This document shows, piece by piece, positions 7,839 to 16,268 of a stretch of 17,171 bases of DNA. Positions within the stretch are counted from its first letter, which is position 1. Every line of letters starts with the position of its first letter. The translations under genes were made by a program, and so were the position numbers. The notes beneath the pieces were generated by a model that saw only the letters and a list, made by a program, of their open reading frames with translations, was not told the origin of the DNA and made no database searches. This DNA is from Acetofilamentum sp. (GTDB taxonomy: Bacteria > Bacteroidota > Bacteroidia > Bacteroidales > JAADGE01): the NCBI GenBank assembly GCA_020720705.1, contig DYOJ01000017.1, positions 1 to 17,171 of the forward strand, read 5' to 3'.

Positions 7839-9061
7839 TGGATAAAATTTTAGCCATACTCATTTTTGCAACAGTATTTCCGCTCTCAGCGACAATTTAT
7901 CGCTTGATATCGGGGCGTACCATTGTGTATCAAATTGTGATATTCCCGCTCAGCATGCTCGGAATCGGAGTTTCGGTGATGTATGCAAGTTACGTGTATA
8001 GCGGAATGTTGAGTTTCATTATCAGCACAATACTTGCTGTGATTCTGATTATCATAGGCTTAATTCTTGCTCGCAGATTAGCAATCAGATATATAAATTC
8101 CCAAGTCAAATCAATGTGGACTTCTGACTTGAGCAAACAAAGCGGGACAGAAGAATTTATTGATTTTTTTATAGAATTGGATTCCCGAACAGCAAAACTG
8201 AAACGAAAAGAAGAGGACACTGCAAAATTACGAAAAGATATTTCGTCAATGACCACAGAAATTGAACAAAAAATATCAGGTGCTGTCGAACGTTTTACAC
8301 AGCAAGGACATGTGATACACAATATCTTGCGTGCTAACAGTAGTATTATAAGGCTATTAAAAGAAAATGCCGAAAATGCCGAAGATATTGCAGGCTCCGC
8401 GAAACGGTCAGCGGTAAAAATTGATGTAAACAACAAAAATGTTCAGAAATCTGTCCTAACGTTACGCTCAATTATCAGCAAAATTAAATTTATTGACGAT
8501 TTATCCTTTCAAACCAATATCCTTGCTCTCAATGCGTCTATTGAAGCTGCAAAAGCAGGACAAAACGGGAAAGAATTTGCCGTAGTAGCCTCTTCGATTC
8601 AAAAATTATCCGAAAAAAGCAAAAAATCAGCCGCAGAAATAGACAAAATTTCGCAATCGGGCATACAATTGAGCGAGCGAACCGGCAGAATTTCGGCACA
8701 AATTGTTCCGGACATCAAAACAACCGCAAAACAAATAACAAAGATAGCCGAAACCACAAAAAAACAACACCAAGAAGCTGAAATATTGAGTTATACCATT
8801 GCACACCTCGAAACAGAAATTAGTCATTTTACCGAAACAACTCAAGATATAAACCGAATGATACAGGAACTAACCGACTTAGTCCGTAGTTATGAAACAC
8901 AAGGCGGTTTAAAGACCTCATTCAAAGATGACAACGAATCCGAATTTTATTCAGATTCCGATTTTGAAGCAAACTCAAACCTTTCTAATGTAGCTTTTTC
9001 GGACGATGAATTTACAGACAACGAATTCACAGACGACTCAACATCGCCTAAGAATGAATAA
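7838..9061 (+). CDS. Sensor-less membrane chemoreceptor (MCP signalling domain)
   Basis: This 407-aa protein starts with three closely packed hydrophobic helices (about 4-24, 30-52 and 56-79) and has no room for an extracytoplasmic sensor domain. No clear HAMP follows. The rest is a coiled coil with a well-conserved receptor hairpin tip, SFQTNILALNASIEAAKAG (about 223-241), which is the CheA/CheW contact region. Lys239 replaces the more usual Arg of EAARAG. The last 50 residues form an acidic tail with repeated aromatic-acidic motifs (SEFYSDSDFE, FSDDEFTDNEF). Sensing could come from the membrane helices themselves, from a partner protein or from the energy state of the membrane; this is inference. 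It overlaps cheW by one base. Confidence 0.85.
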   Translation: MDKILAILIFATVFPLSATIYRLISGRTIVYQIVIFPLSMLGIGVSVMYASYVYSGMLSFIISTILAVILIIIGLILARRLAIRYINSQVKSMWTSDLSKQSGTEEFIDFFIELDSRTAKLKRKEEDTAKLRKDISSMTTEIEQKISGAVERFTQQGHVIHNILRANSSIIRLLKENAENAEDIAGSAKRSAVKIDVNNKNVQKSVLTLRSIISKIKFIDDLSFQTNILALNASIEAAKAGQNGKEFAVVASSIQKLSEKSKKSAAEIDKISQSGIQLSERTGRISAQIVPDIKTTAKQITKIAETTKKQHQEAEILSYTIAHLETEISHFTETTQDINRMIQELTDLVRSYETQGGLKTSFKDDNESEFYSDSDFEANSNLSNVAFSDDEFTDNEFTDDSTSPKNE

Positions 9062-9068
9062 ATAAGCC

Positions 9069-10577
9069 ATGACAGGAATAATAAAATATATCAGAAAATA
9101 TATCAATATCAACATAAAGATATACATTGGGCTATTCGTAGTTGCCTTTGTTTTTACTTTGTTGGGGCTTGTTTCAACTTATCGTATTGAAAACACCTTG
9201 CAATTGGAAGAAGCACGGACCCGACACCTCTCCTACACTTCACAATTGTCGGAGCATTACATGCAACACATTCATTGGTTTGAGGACTTTTCTGCTTATG
9301 CGACAGGGGTAGAAACTGAGTTCAAAAACCCGTTGCACCCCGATTCGTGCAACTTGGGCAAATGGTTAAATTCCCCGATGGCTGATAGTATTTATGATTT
9401 TATGCCCGGTGCCGAAGAACATTTCCGCAAACTGTCTGTCTTGCACAGAGATATACATTTCTCGGCGGAGAAAGTTATATCTTTCAAAAATAACAATAAA
9501 GTTGCTGAAGCTAATCAAATATATGAAAATCAGACGATTAATCTGTTTAAACAGTCAAAAGGACAGTTTGAAAAAATGCGTGTTTTTTTTCAAGAACTGA
9601 ATACAAACACATCCTTAAACCAAGGAATACGCGAAGCAAAACACATTATGCTGTTGGGCATATTTATTGCCATTGGTATCGTATTCATTTTTGCCTATCT
9701 GCTTTCGAGAGAAATTCTCGTACCGCTTAAAATGGTTAAAAATGCAGCCCGCCGCATGGCAGACGGCGATTTTACCGAAACCTTACCCTTAGACCGTAAA
9801 GATGAATTCGGAGAAGTTTACGACGCCATGAACACCATGACCATGCAGTTACAAAATGTTTTGGAAGGGATAAAAGACAACATAAACAGTTTTGTCAGCA
9901 GTGGCAGAGAACTTAGCGTAAACGCAAAAAATATTTCTTCGAGAACCATACAACAAGCCGGTACAGCAATTGAATTGGCGGCATCCATGCAAGAAATGGC
10001 AGCCAATATTGAGCAGTCGGCACACAATGCGGGGCAAACCGAAGAAATTGCGTTCACGGTTACAAATAACGCACAATCCGGAAGTGCCGAAATGAAATCA
10101 GCCGCTCTGATGCTCAAAAATATTGCAAAAAAAACAGAGGTCATTTCACAAATTGCGTTTCAAACCAATATTTTATCCCTGAACGCAGCTATTGAAGCCG
10201 CTCGAGCCGGAGACGCCGGTAAAAGTTTCAATGTTGTAGCCTTTGAAGTGGGCGACCTTGCCGAAAAAAGCCAAATTTCTGCCGACGAAATTGAGGACTT
10301 GACCTCAAACAGCACAGAAATTGCTGACAAAGCCGTAGAACTACTCAACACACTTTTGGAGGATATCAACAAAACCTACGAGTATATCGCCAACATATCG
10401 GAAGCCACAAAACAACAGCAAAAAAACTCGGAAGCAATCATTACTTCTATTTTGGAATTAAACGAATCAACCCAAAAAAATGCGAACTCGGCTTCTGAGT
10501 TATCAAAAAATGTCGAAAAACTTGCCGAAAACACTACCATTTTAAGAGAAATGATAGCTTACTTTAAAGTCAATTAG
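9069..10577 (+). CDS. Chemoreceptor with an extracytoplasmic CZB-type zinc-binding domain
   Basis: This 502-aa receptor has TM1 at about 17-37, a sensor region of about 155 residues, TM2 at about 194-213, a HAMP domain at about 214-266 and an MCP signalling domain with tip AFQTNILSLNAAIEAARAG (363-381). The sensor carries the CZB pattern: H67-x-x-W70, then C94-N-L-G-K-W99, then H126-x-x-x-H130. This gives the 3His/1Cys zinc site of chemoreceptor zinc-binding domains, used in other bacteria to sense zinc or hypochlorous acid. Most described CZB domains are cytoplasmic and C-terminal; here the domain lies between the two membrane segments and so probably outside the membrane. It starts 7 bp after the previous gene, with ATAAGCC before the ATG. 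Confidence 0.88.
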   Translation: MTGIIKYIRKYININIKIYIGLFVVAFVFTLLGLVSTYRIENTLQLEEARTRHLSYTSQLSEHYMQHIHWFEDFSAYATGVETEFKNPLHPDSCNLGKWLNSPMADSIYDFMPGAEEHFRKLSVLHRDIHFSAEKVISFKNNNKVAEANQIYENQTINLFKQSKGQFEKMRVFFQELNTNTSLNQGIREAKHIMLLGIFIAIGIVFIFAYLLSREILVPLKMVKNAARRMADGDFTETLPLDRKDEFGEVYDAMNTMTMQLQNVLEGIKDNINSFVSSGRELSVNAKNISSRTIQQAGTAIELAASMQEMAANIEQSAHNAGQTEEIAFTVTNNAQSGSAEMKSAALMLKNIAKKTEVISQIAFQTNILSLNAAIEAARAGDAGKSFNVVAFEVGDLAEKSQISADEIEDLTSNSTEIADKAVELLNTLLEDINKTYEYIANISEATKQQQKNSEAIITSILELNESTQKNANSASELSKNVEKLAENTTILREMIAYFKVN

Positions 10578-10616
10578 TGTTAATATAATTATGCTCAACA
10601 ATATAAACTCAATCTC

Positions 10617-12638
10617 GTGGAAACAAAACGTGCAAAAATAAAATTAAGTTTTAAACTCATAATTCCTGTAGTCAGTGTGTTTATCACAGCAGGACTGCTC
10701 ATTGTGTTTTTTGTTAGTTCTGCGGTAAAAAAACGCATTGACAACGACATAAGAGAACGCGGACTATACATGCAAAGCCTTTTTTACAGTCATGTGGACG
10801 AAGTTTCACTCAGAGCCTTGCATCTTGCGACCATACTTTCAACCTCCGAAGAAGTGAAAACAGCATACCGATATACTGATGAAACAGAAGGTCGCACTTA
10901 CTTGCGCCAACAACTCTCCAACGAACTGACTGAAATATCAACCGCAACAGGAACACAAGTATTGGTACATTTCCACAAAGCACCGGCTGTCAGTTTCTTG
11001 CGCACATGGCGCACGCCCGGCGTAAATGACGGCGGAGACGACATCAGTTCGTTCAGAAAATCGGTACTTCGGGTTGCACAAACCGGCAGTTTTGTTACAG
11101 GTGTAGAAGCCGGTAAAGCCGGTCTTACCATACGCGGCATCGCACCGATAACGGATAACGGAAAATATGTAGGCTCGGTTGAACATTTCTACAACTTTGA
11201 AGACTTTACCGAAAGCATAGAACTTTCAAAACGCGAAAATTTACATATTTTTGCAATTGATACTTTTGCTCAAATAAGCAACGAAAACAGCTTAAGTAAA
11301 AAAATCGGAAACTTCATCTTAAGTTCTTCCGATAAAGGGCTGATTTCGGATACAACACTGATATTAAGCACTTTAAATTCGGGTAATAAAGCTTTTTTTC
11401 AATTTTATAACGATACGGCGGCATTGTCATCCTTTCCGATTTTTGACTTTAGCGGAGCAACGGTCGGTGTTGCTTTATACACAACAAATATTACGGACAT
11501 TGTGAAAGTGGCTAAAGCACCGGCTCGAGTTTTTATTACAATATTAACCATCGCATTGCTGGTCATGATAATTTCGATAATTGTCTCAATACAACTGAAT
11601 ATAGCTCGACCTTTCAAACGAATTTCGGCATTTTTGAGCAAAACCTCTACCGGCGACCTGACGGCAGTACTTACCTACACGTCAAATGATGAAATAGGCA
11701 GTCTCTCTGACTCTTTGCGACAAACATTTGAAAATCTAAGTACCGTATTCGGCTCAACCAAACGGATTGCCGGAAATCTGTCGCACGCAAGTAAGTATTT
11801 GAATTCAAGTTCACAACAAGTTGCACAAGGCGCATCGGAGCAAGCAGCATCTGTTGAAGAAGTCTCTGCAAGCATGGAAGAAATGTCTGCAAATATCGAA
11901 CAAAATGCCGACAATGCAACGACAACCGAGAAAGAAGTTTATCTGGCGGCGGCGGCTGTTTACGAGGGCAATAAGAGCGTTCAAAAAACCGCCGAACTCA
12001 TGAGCAGTATCTCGGATAAAGCCAATACGATTAACGAAATTGCGAAACAAACCAATATTTTGGCATTAAACGCCTCGGTGGAAGCCGCCAACGCCGGCGA
12101 ATTTGGGGAAGGTTTTGCCGTCATTGCAAGAGAAATCCGCTCACTTGCCGAAACAAGCAGAAAAGCTTCTATCGAAATCCGAGAGGCAATACAACAAGGT
12201 GTCGAAATTGCAAATAAATCAAGCAACCAACTGACTGAAATTGTCAAAAAAATGGAAAAATCCTCCGATATGATACGTCAAATCGTAACCGCATCGCGCG
12301 AGCAAAAAAACGGTGTTGACCAAGTCGTAGGCGGAATACAACAACTGAACAAAGTTACTCAACAAAACGCTGCCATTGCCGAAGAACTTGCAACAAATGC
12401 CGAGCAACTCGCCGGACAATCCGAAAATTTGATTCAAATGGTTATAGTGTTTAAAACCGGAGACGAAGCAGACGAGAATCTAAACCACACACACAAATCG
12501 GATGACCAAGAATTTGATTCCGTTAAACAACACGACCTGTCCGAAAACACCACAAAACATGCCGAACACAAAGAAAACGGATACAGTTTTGAACTTAGCT
12601 CCGATATGAACGACGATTCGGAATTTGAACTCTACTAA
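10617..12638 (+). CDS. Chemoreceptor with a double Cache (dCache_3-like) sensor and a C-terminal tether
   Basis: This 673-aa receptor starts at GTG: an in-frame stop lies at 10581-10583 and the next ATG would remove TM1. Layout: TM1 13-35; extracytoplasmic sensor about 36-303; TM2 about 304-327; HAMP about 328-380; signalling domain with tip KQTNILALNASVEAANAG (477-494). The sensor contains VHFHKAPAVSFLRTWRTPG and GVEAGKAGLTIRGIAP, signatures of the dCache_3 family, whose ligands are mostly unknown. The tip has Asn492 instead of the usual Arg. After residue 612 comes a flexible acidic tail ending EFELY, which fits the x-[HFYW]-x-x-[HFYW] pattern of the CheR/CheB-binding pentapeptide (NWETF in E. 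coli Tar/Tsr). Confidence 0.9.
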   Translation: METKRAKIKLSFKLIIPVVSVFITAGLLIVFFVSSAVKKRIDNDIRERGLYMQSLFYSHVDEVSLRALHLATILSTSEEVKTAYRYTDETEGRTYLRQQLSNELTEISTATGTQVLVHFHKAPAVSFLRTWRTPGVNDGGDDISSFRKSVLRVAQTGSFVTGVEAGKAGLTIRGIAPITDNGKYVGSVEHFYNFEDFTESIELSKRENLHIFAIDTFAQISNENSLSKKIGNFILSSSDKGLISDTTLILSTLNSGNKAFFQFYNDTAALSSFPIFDFSGATVGVALYTTNITDIVKVAKAPARVFITILTIALLVMIISIIVSIQLNIARPFKRISAFLSKTSTGDLTAVLTYTSNDEIGSLSDSLRQTFENLSTVFGSTKRIAGNLSHASKYLNSSSQQVAQGASEQAASVEEVSASMEEMSANIEQNADNATTTEKEVYLAAAAVYEGNKSVQKTAELMSSISDKANTINEIAKQTNILALNASVEAANAGEFGEGFAVIAREIRSLAETSRKASIEIREAIQQGVEIANKSSNQLTEIVKKMEKSSDMIRQIVTASREQKNGVDQVVGGIQQLNKVTQQNAAIAEELATNAEQLAGQSENLIQMVIVFKTGDEADENLNHTHKSDDQEFDSVKQHDLSENTTKHAEHKENGYSFELSSDMNDDSEFELY

Positions 12639-12810
12639 AATCAGTTTTATTCAATCAGCAGTTATTATACTGTTTACGGTTTATTGTTGAGGGTTTATAT
12701 TGTTTTAAATATATGATAATAAGTTACTTCTGTCAGTTTGTAATCACAATTTAGTCCCGATAATAATAGATAAAAAATATCAAATTGTCTCATTTTCAAA
12801 TTAAATAGCT

Positions 12811-13698
12811 TTGGAAAAACCCGATAAAAATATAAATTCACCACGCGGAATATTTGATGCGGAACTCACCGATACGGAATTCAAAAAGTTAAGTGCGTTC
12901 ATTCAAACCAATTACGGAATAAAAATGCCGCACGAAAAAAAGGTAATGTTGCAAAGCAGACTCCAAAAACGCTTACGCACCTTAGAAATGAACTCTTATG
13001 GCGAATATATTGATTATGTGTTCGGAAAAACCGGACATCAAGAAATTATCATGATGATGGATGTCGTTTCGACCAACAAAACTGATTTTTTTCGTGAACC
13101 TGCACATTTTGTATATCTGACCGAAAAGGTGCTTCCGGAATATTACAATAACAACAAAAGCAAACTATTTAAGGTATGGAGTGCCGGCTGTTCAAGCGGC
13201 GAAGAACCTTACACACTTGCAATGGTTTTGAGCGAATTTGCAAGCCGAAATCCCGGTTTCGATTACATGATTTTCGGAACCGACCTCTCAACCCACGTAT
13301 TGCAAAAAGCCAAAGCCGCCATTTATGAAGACAAACGTGTTGAAGTTGTCCCGACGGAATATAAACGAAAATATCTATTAAAAAGTAAAGATACAAACAA
13401 ACACTTAGTCAGAATAGTACCCGAATTAAGACGCCGAATTAAACTGAAACGCCTTAATTTTATGGATAACGATTATGCTGTCAATGAAACTTTTGATGTA
13501 ATCTTTTGCAGAAATGTGTTGATCTATTTCGATAGACAAAATCAAGAAAATGTGATCAACAAACTTTGCCGAAATTTGCACCCGGACGGACATTTCTTTC
13601 TGGGACATTCCGAATCAATTGCAGGTATCAACGTACCGCTAAAACACATACAACCAACTGTTTATCGTAAAATGCAAATGAATATCAGCCATGAATAG
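12811..13698 (+). CDS. cheR: CheR, chemoreceptor glutamate methyltransferase
   Basis: This 295-aa protein transfers methyl groups from S-adenosylmethionine to receptor glutamates. It has an N-terminal helical domain (DTEFKKLSAFIQTNYGI), the NKTDFFREPAHF segment (89-100), the SAM-binding motif WSAGCSSGEEPYTLAM (123-138), and CRNVLIYF (233-240) and GHSES (265-269). The loop of the small beta subdomain (about 190-206) is as long as in tether-binding CheRs but lacks their glycines, so tether binding is uncertain. The start is TTG: the upstream in-frame stop is at 12802-12804 and the next ATG is residue 39, inside the N-terminal domain. The 172 bp before it are AT-rich with no gene and may hold an internal promoter I could not identify. 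Confidence 0.94.
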   Translation: MEKPDKNINSPRGIFDAELTDTEFKKLSAFIQTNYGIKMPHEKKVMLQSRLQKRLRTLEMNSYGEYIDYVFGKTGHQEIIMMMDVVSTNKTDFFREPAHFVYLTEKVLPEYYNNNKSKLFKVWSAGCSSGEEPYTLAMVLSEFASRNPGFDYMIFGTDLSTHVLQKAKAAIYEDKRVEVVPTEYKRKYLLKSKDTNKHLVRIVPELRRRIKLKRLNFMDNDYAVNETFDVIFCRNVLIYFDRQNQENVINKLCRNLHPDGHFFLGHSESIAGINVPLKHIQPTVYRKMQMNISHE

Positions 13699-14599
13699 AG
13701 AACAAATTACTGACGAATTTTTGCTCAGCGAACTCCGCAAACGTTTCCAAGAAAAAGAACAGGCTATCAATGAATTGGAATCAATGACCCAAGAGCTTAA
13801 AAACGTAAATACGAAACTCAAAGAATCCGAACAACTTAAAAGTCATTTCATTGCGAATATCAACAATGAAATCATCAATCCGTTTGCCTCTGTTCTTGGT
13901 TTATCTCGAAGTATTCTTGATGTAAAAGCAAATGATTGGGAAAAAGTCAAATACATGGCTAAACTTATTTTTGTTGAAGCCCATAACCTTGATTTTCAAC
14001 TAAAAAATATTTTTGCCGCAGCCGAAATCGAAGCCGGACGAGTATATCCCCAAATTTCAAACGTAAATGTTGTTCAAGTAATAAAAGGCGTTGTCGAAGA
14101 TTTTGAGAACGATTTGAACGCCAAACGTTTAACAGTTGAGGTTTTTAATGAAACCGGATTGGCTGACAAAGGCACATTCTATTTTAAAACCGACTCCGAA
14201 AAATTCAAACTCATCATGTCGAACCTTATCAGTAATGCAATAAAATTCAGCAAAGGTTCAAACATCGAAGTAAGAGTATCACTGGAAACCAAAGACCTTG
14301 TTGTAGCCGTAAAAGACTATGGCATAGGAATTTCAGAAAACAATAAGAAAATTATTTTTGACCGATTTACCCGAATTGATACCGGCATAAATTCTGTAAA
14401 CCGCGGACACGGCTTGGGATTATCCGTAGTAAAAGCCTTTATTGACTTATTTAACGGAGACATAAAAATTGAAAGTCTAATGGGTAAGGGTACTACCTTT
14501 ACCGTAATTATTCCCGAACCGGACAGCACACAAAATATTGACGGATACTCAGCAGAAGGTAACGAAATTTTCTTTGACGACGACATGGAGGTATTTTAA
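13691..14599 (+). CDS. Degenerate histidine kinase lacking the phosphoacceptor His
   Basis: This 302-aa cytoplasmic protein has an N-terminal coiled coil (about 14-50), a HisKA-like dimerisation region and an HATPase domain. The H box normally reads like MSHEIRTPL; here it is INNEIINPF (57-65), with Asn59 in place of the phosphorylated His. The nearby His52 is at the wrong position. The ATP-binding boxes are intact: N box NLISNAIKFS (178-187), G1 DYGIGI (209-214), FDRF (223-226) and G2 GHGLGLS (239-245). It may bind or hydrolyse ATP, bind partner receivers or act on another protein, but it should not autophosphorylate normally. The C-terminus is acidic and aromatic (EIFFDDDMEVF). It overlaps cheR by 8 bp, so the two are co-translated. 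Confidence 0.85.
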   Translation: MNREQITDEFLLSELRKRFQEKEQAINELESMTQELKNVNTKLKESEQLKSHFIANINNEIINPFASVLGLSRSILDVKANDWEKVKYMAKLIFVEAHNLDFQLKNIFAAAEIEAGRVYPQISNVNVVQVIKGVVEDFENDLNAKRLTVEVFNETGLADKGTFYFKTDSEKFKLIMSNLISNAIKFSKGSNIEVRVSLETKDLVVAVKDYGIGISENNKKIIFDRFTRIDTGINSVNRGHGLGLSVVKAFIDLFNGDIKIESLMGKGTTFTVIIPEPDSTQNIDGYSAEGNEIFFDDDMEVF

Positions 14600-14628
14600 T
14601 ATTGATATTTTTGAGATATGAAAATGTT

Positions 14629-15123
14629 ATGAATACCCAAATAATGAAGAAATTATTTCTATACCCGGCAGCTTTGTATGCAGACAAAGAACCGACCCAA
14701 GTGGTTACGATTCTTGGCTCATGCGTATCGGTATGCTTGTGGGACCCCGTGAAACAAATCGGCGGCATAAATCACTTTATGTTACCCTTGTGGAACGGGC
14801 AAGGACTTGCATCGCCTCGCTACGGCGATATTGCTATCGAAAAATTATTATCACAATTACTCGAACTCGGCAGCCTCAAACGAAACATAAAAGCAAAAAT
14901 ATTCGGAGGCGGCGAGGTGTTGGATTTCAAAAATGCAACCTTTAATATCGGTGCCCGAAATATTGAAATTGCTCAAACGATGCTTAATGACCTCAATATT
15001 CCTATTGTTGCAAGAAGCGTTGGCGGTAAATTGGGCAGAAAGATACTCTTTTTTTCCGACACAGGCGAGGTGCGCATGAAATTTGTCGGCAAAGAAAAAC
15101 CGGAACAAGACAGTACAACATAA
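14629..15123 (+). CDS. cheD: CheD, receptor glutamine deamidase
   Basis: With the ATG at 14629 this is a 164-aa CheD; an upstream TTG at 14602 would add nine residues but gives no conserved sequence. CheD converts specific receptor glutamines to glutamate and, in some bacteria, interacts with CheC. The catalytic set is visible as T27 and C32 in TILGSCVSVCLWDP and H49 in GGINHFMLP. Further family features are RYGDIAIEKLL, KIFGGGEV and the GGKLGRKILFFSDTGEV end. It sits between the degenerate kinase gene and cheB, matching the CheR-CheD-CheB order of F7-like clusters. No CheC partner is seen in the window. Confidence 0.93.
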   Translation: MNTQIMKKLFLYPAALYADKEPTQVVTILGSCVSVCLWDPVKQIGGINHFMLPLWNGQGLASPRYGDIAIEKLLSQLLELGSLKRNIKAKIFGGGEVLDFKNATFNIGARNIEIAQTMLNDLNIPIVARSVGGKLGRKILFFSDTGEVRMKFVGKEKPEQDSTT

Positions 15124-15135
15124 TACACAACCGGC

Positions 15136-16203
15136 GTGAGAGAGATTATCAATGTATTAGTCGTAGATGATTCGCCCATAGTGCGAAACGTATTAAAAGA
15201 AATATTAAATTCGGACAGCCAAATAAACGTCATGGCTGCCGTGGAAGACCCATATCAAGCCGCGCAAGTTATTAAACGTCAGATTCCTGATGTGATAACT
15301 CTGGATATTGAGATGCCCCGTATGAATGGTCTCACGTTCCTGAAAAAAATAATGGAACAACGTCCGATACCCGTTGTAATCATTTCCAGCCTGACTCGAA
15401 AAGGTGCCGAAATATCATTCAAAGCGCTCGAACTCGGTGCCATTGAGGTCATGGAAAAACCTCGTCTGGACAACCCCGAAAATATTGAAGAAGCACGTAT
15501 CCAAATTTGCGATAAAGTAAAAGCCGCATCGGTTACAAAATTGAAAAAACAATTCAAACCGATGATTGTTAAGCCCAAATTTAATGCCGATGTTATTTTG
15601 CCAAAAATAGCACGAAGGGTAAGTATTACAACTGAAACCATTATTGCAGTCGGCGCTTCAACGGGCGGCACGGAAGCTATTAAAGATTTTTTGATGGGTA
15701 TGCCTGCAGATTCTCCCGGAATTGTAATCGTTCAACACATGCCCGAAAAATTCACCTACTCCTTTGCCGAACGTTTAAACCAACTGTGCCCCATGCACGT
15801 CAAAGAAGCAGAAAACGGCGATTATGTCGAACGAGGCAAAGTTCTTATTGCACCGGGCAATTTTCACATGCTGATAAATGCCAAAGGCACAGGGTATAAT
15901 GTAGAAGTAAAAGCCGGACAATTGGTGAACAGACATCGCCCTTCGGTGGATGTGCTCTTCCGTTCGGTAGCCATTGCGGCAGGACACCGTGCAATAGCCG
16001 TACTGCTTACGGGTATGGGAGACGACGGCGCACGAGGTATCGGCGAAATTAAAGAATTCGGCGGCTATACAATAACTCAGGACGAAGCCTCATCCGTAGT
16101 TTACGGTATGCCGAAAGAAGCCCTAAAATACGACCAACATGCAAAAATATTGCCCTTAAACCAAATATCAAGTCATATTCAAACCTTACTCACCAGAAAA
16201 TAA
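15136..16203 (+). CDS. cheB: CheB, receptor methylesterase with receiver domain
   Basis: This 355-aa protein has an N-terminal receiver (about 1-125; D11-D12, phosphoacceptor D57 in TLDIEMP, K108) joined by a linker to the methylesterase domain (about 165-352). The Ser-His-Asp triad is visible: S175 in GASTGG, H201 in QHMPE and D297 in GMGDDGA. Phosphorylation by CheA would activate removal of receptor methyl groups, closing the adaptation loop with CheR. The start is GTG at 15136, 12 bp after cheD; it places the receiver's first strand (INVLVVDD) at the normal distance from the N-terminus. No key residue is missing. Confidence 0.95.
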   Translation: MREIINVLVVDDSPIVRNVLKEILNSDSQINVMAAVEDPYQAAQVIKRQIPDVITLDIEMPRMNGLTFLKKIMEQRPIPVVIISSLTRKGAEISFKALELGAIEVMEKPRLDNPENIEEARIQICDKVKAASVTKLKKQFKPMIVKPKFNADVILPKIARRVSITTETIIAVGASTGGTEAIKDFLMGMPADSPGIVIVQHMPEKFTYSFAERLNQLCPMHVKEAENGDYVERGKVLIAPGNFHMLINAKGTGYNVEVKAGQLVNRHRPSVDVLFRSVAIAAGHRAIAVLLTGMGDDGARGIGEIKEFGGYTITQDEASSVVYGMPKEALKYDQHAKILPLNQISSHIQTLLTRK

Positions 16204-16268
16204 ACGAAAACTTTGCAATGATAACCAACCGAAAACAAAAAAAAATTCAGAAATAAAAAATTCAGAAA

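Noticed and set aside
12785..12813. TAGCTTTG at 12806-12813 with TTG 18 bases upstream, a Bacteroidota promoter look-alike
   Set aside because: Its -7 element overlaps the TTG start of cheR, so the transcript would begin inside the gene and lose the only workable start codon.
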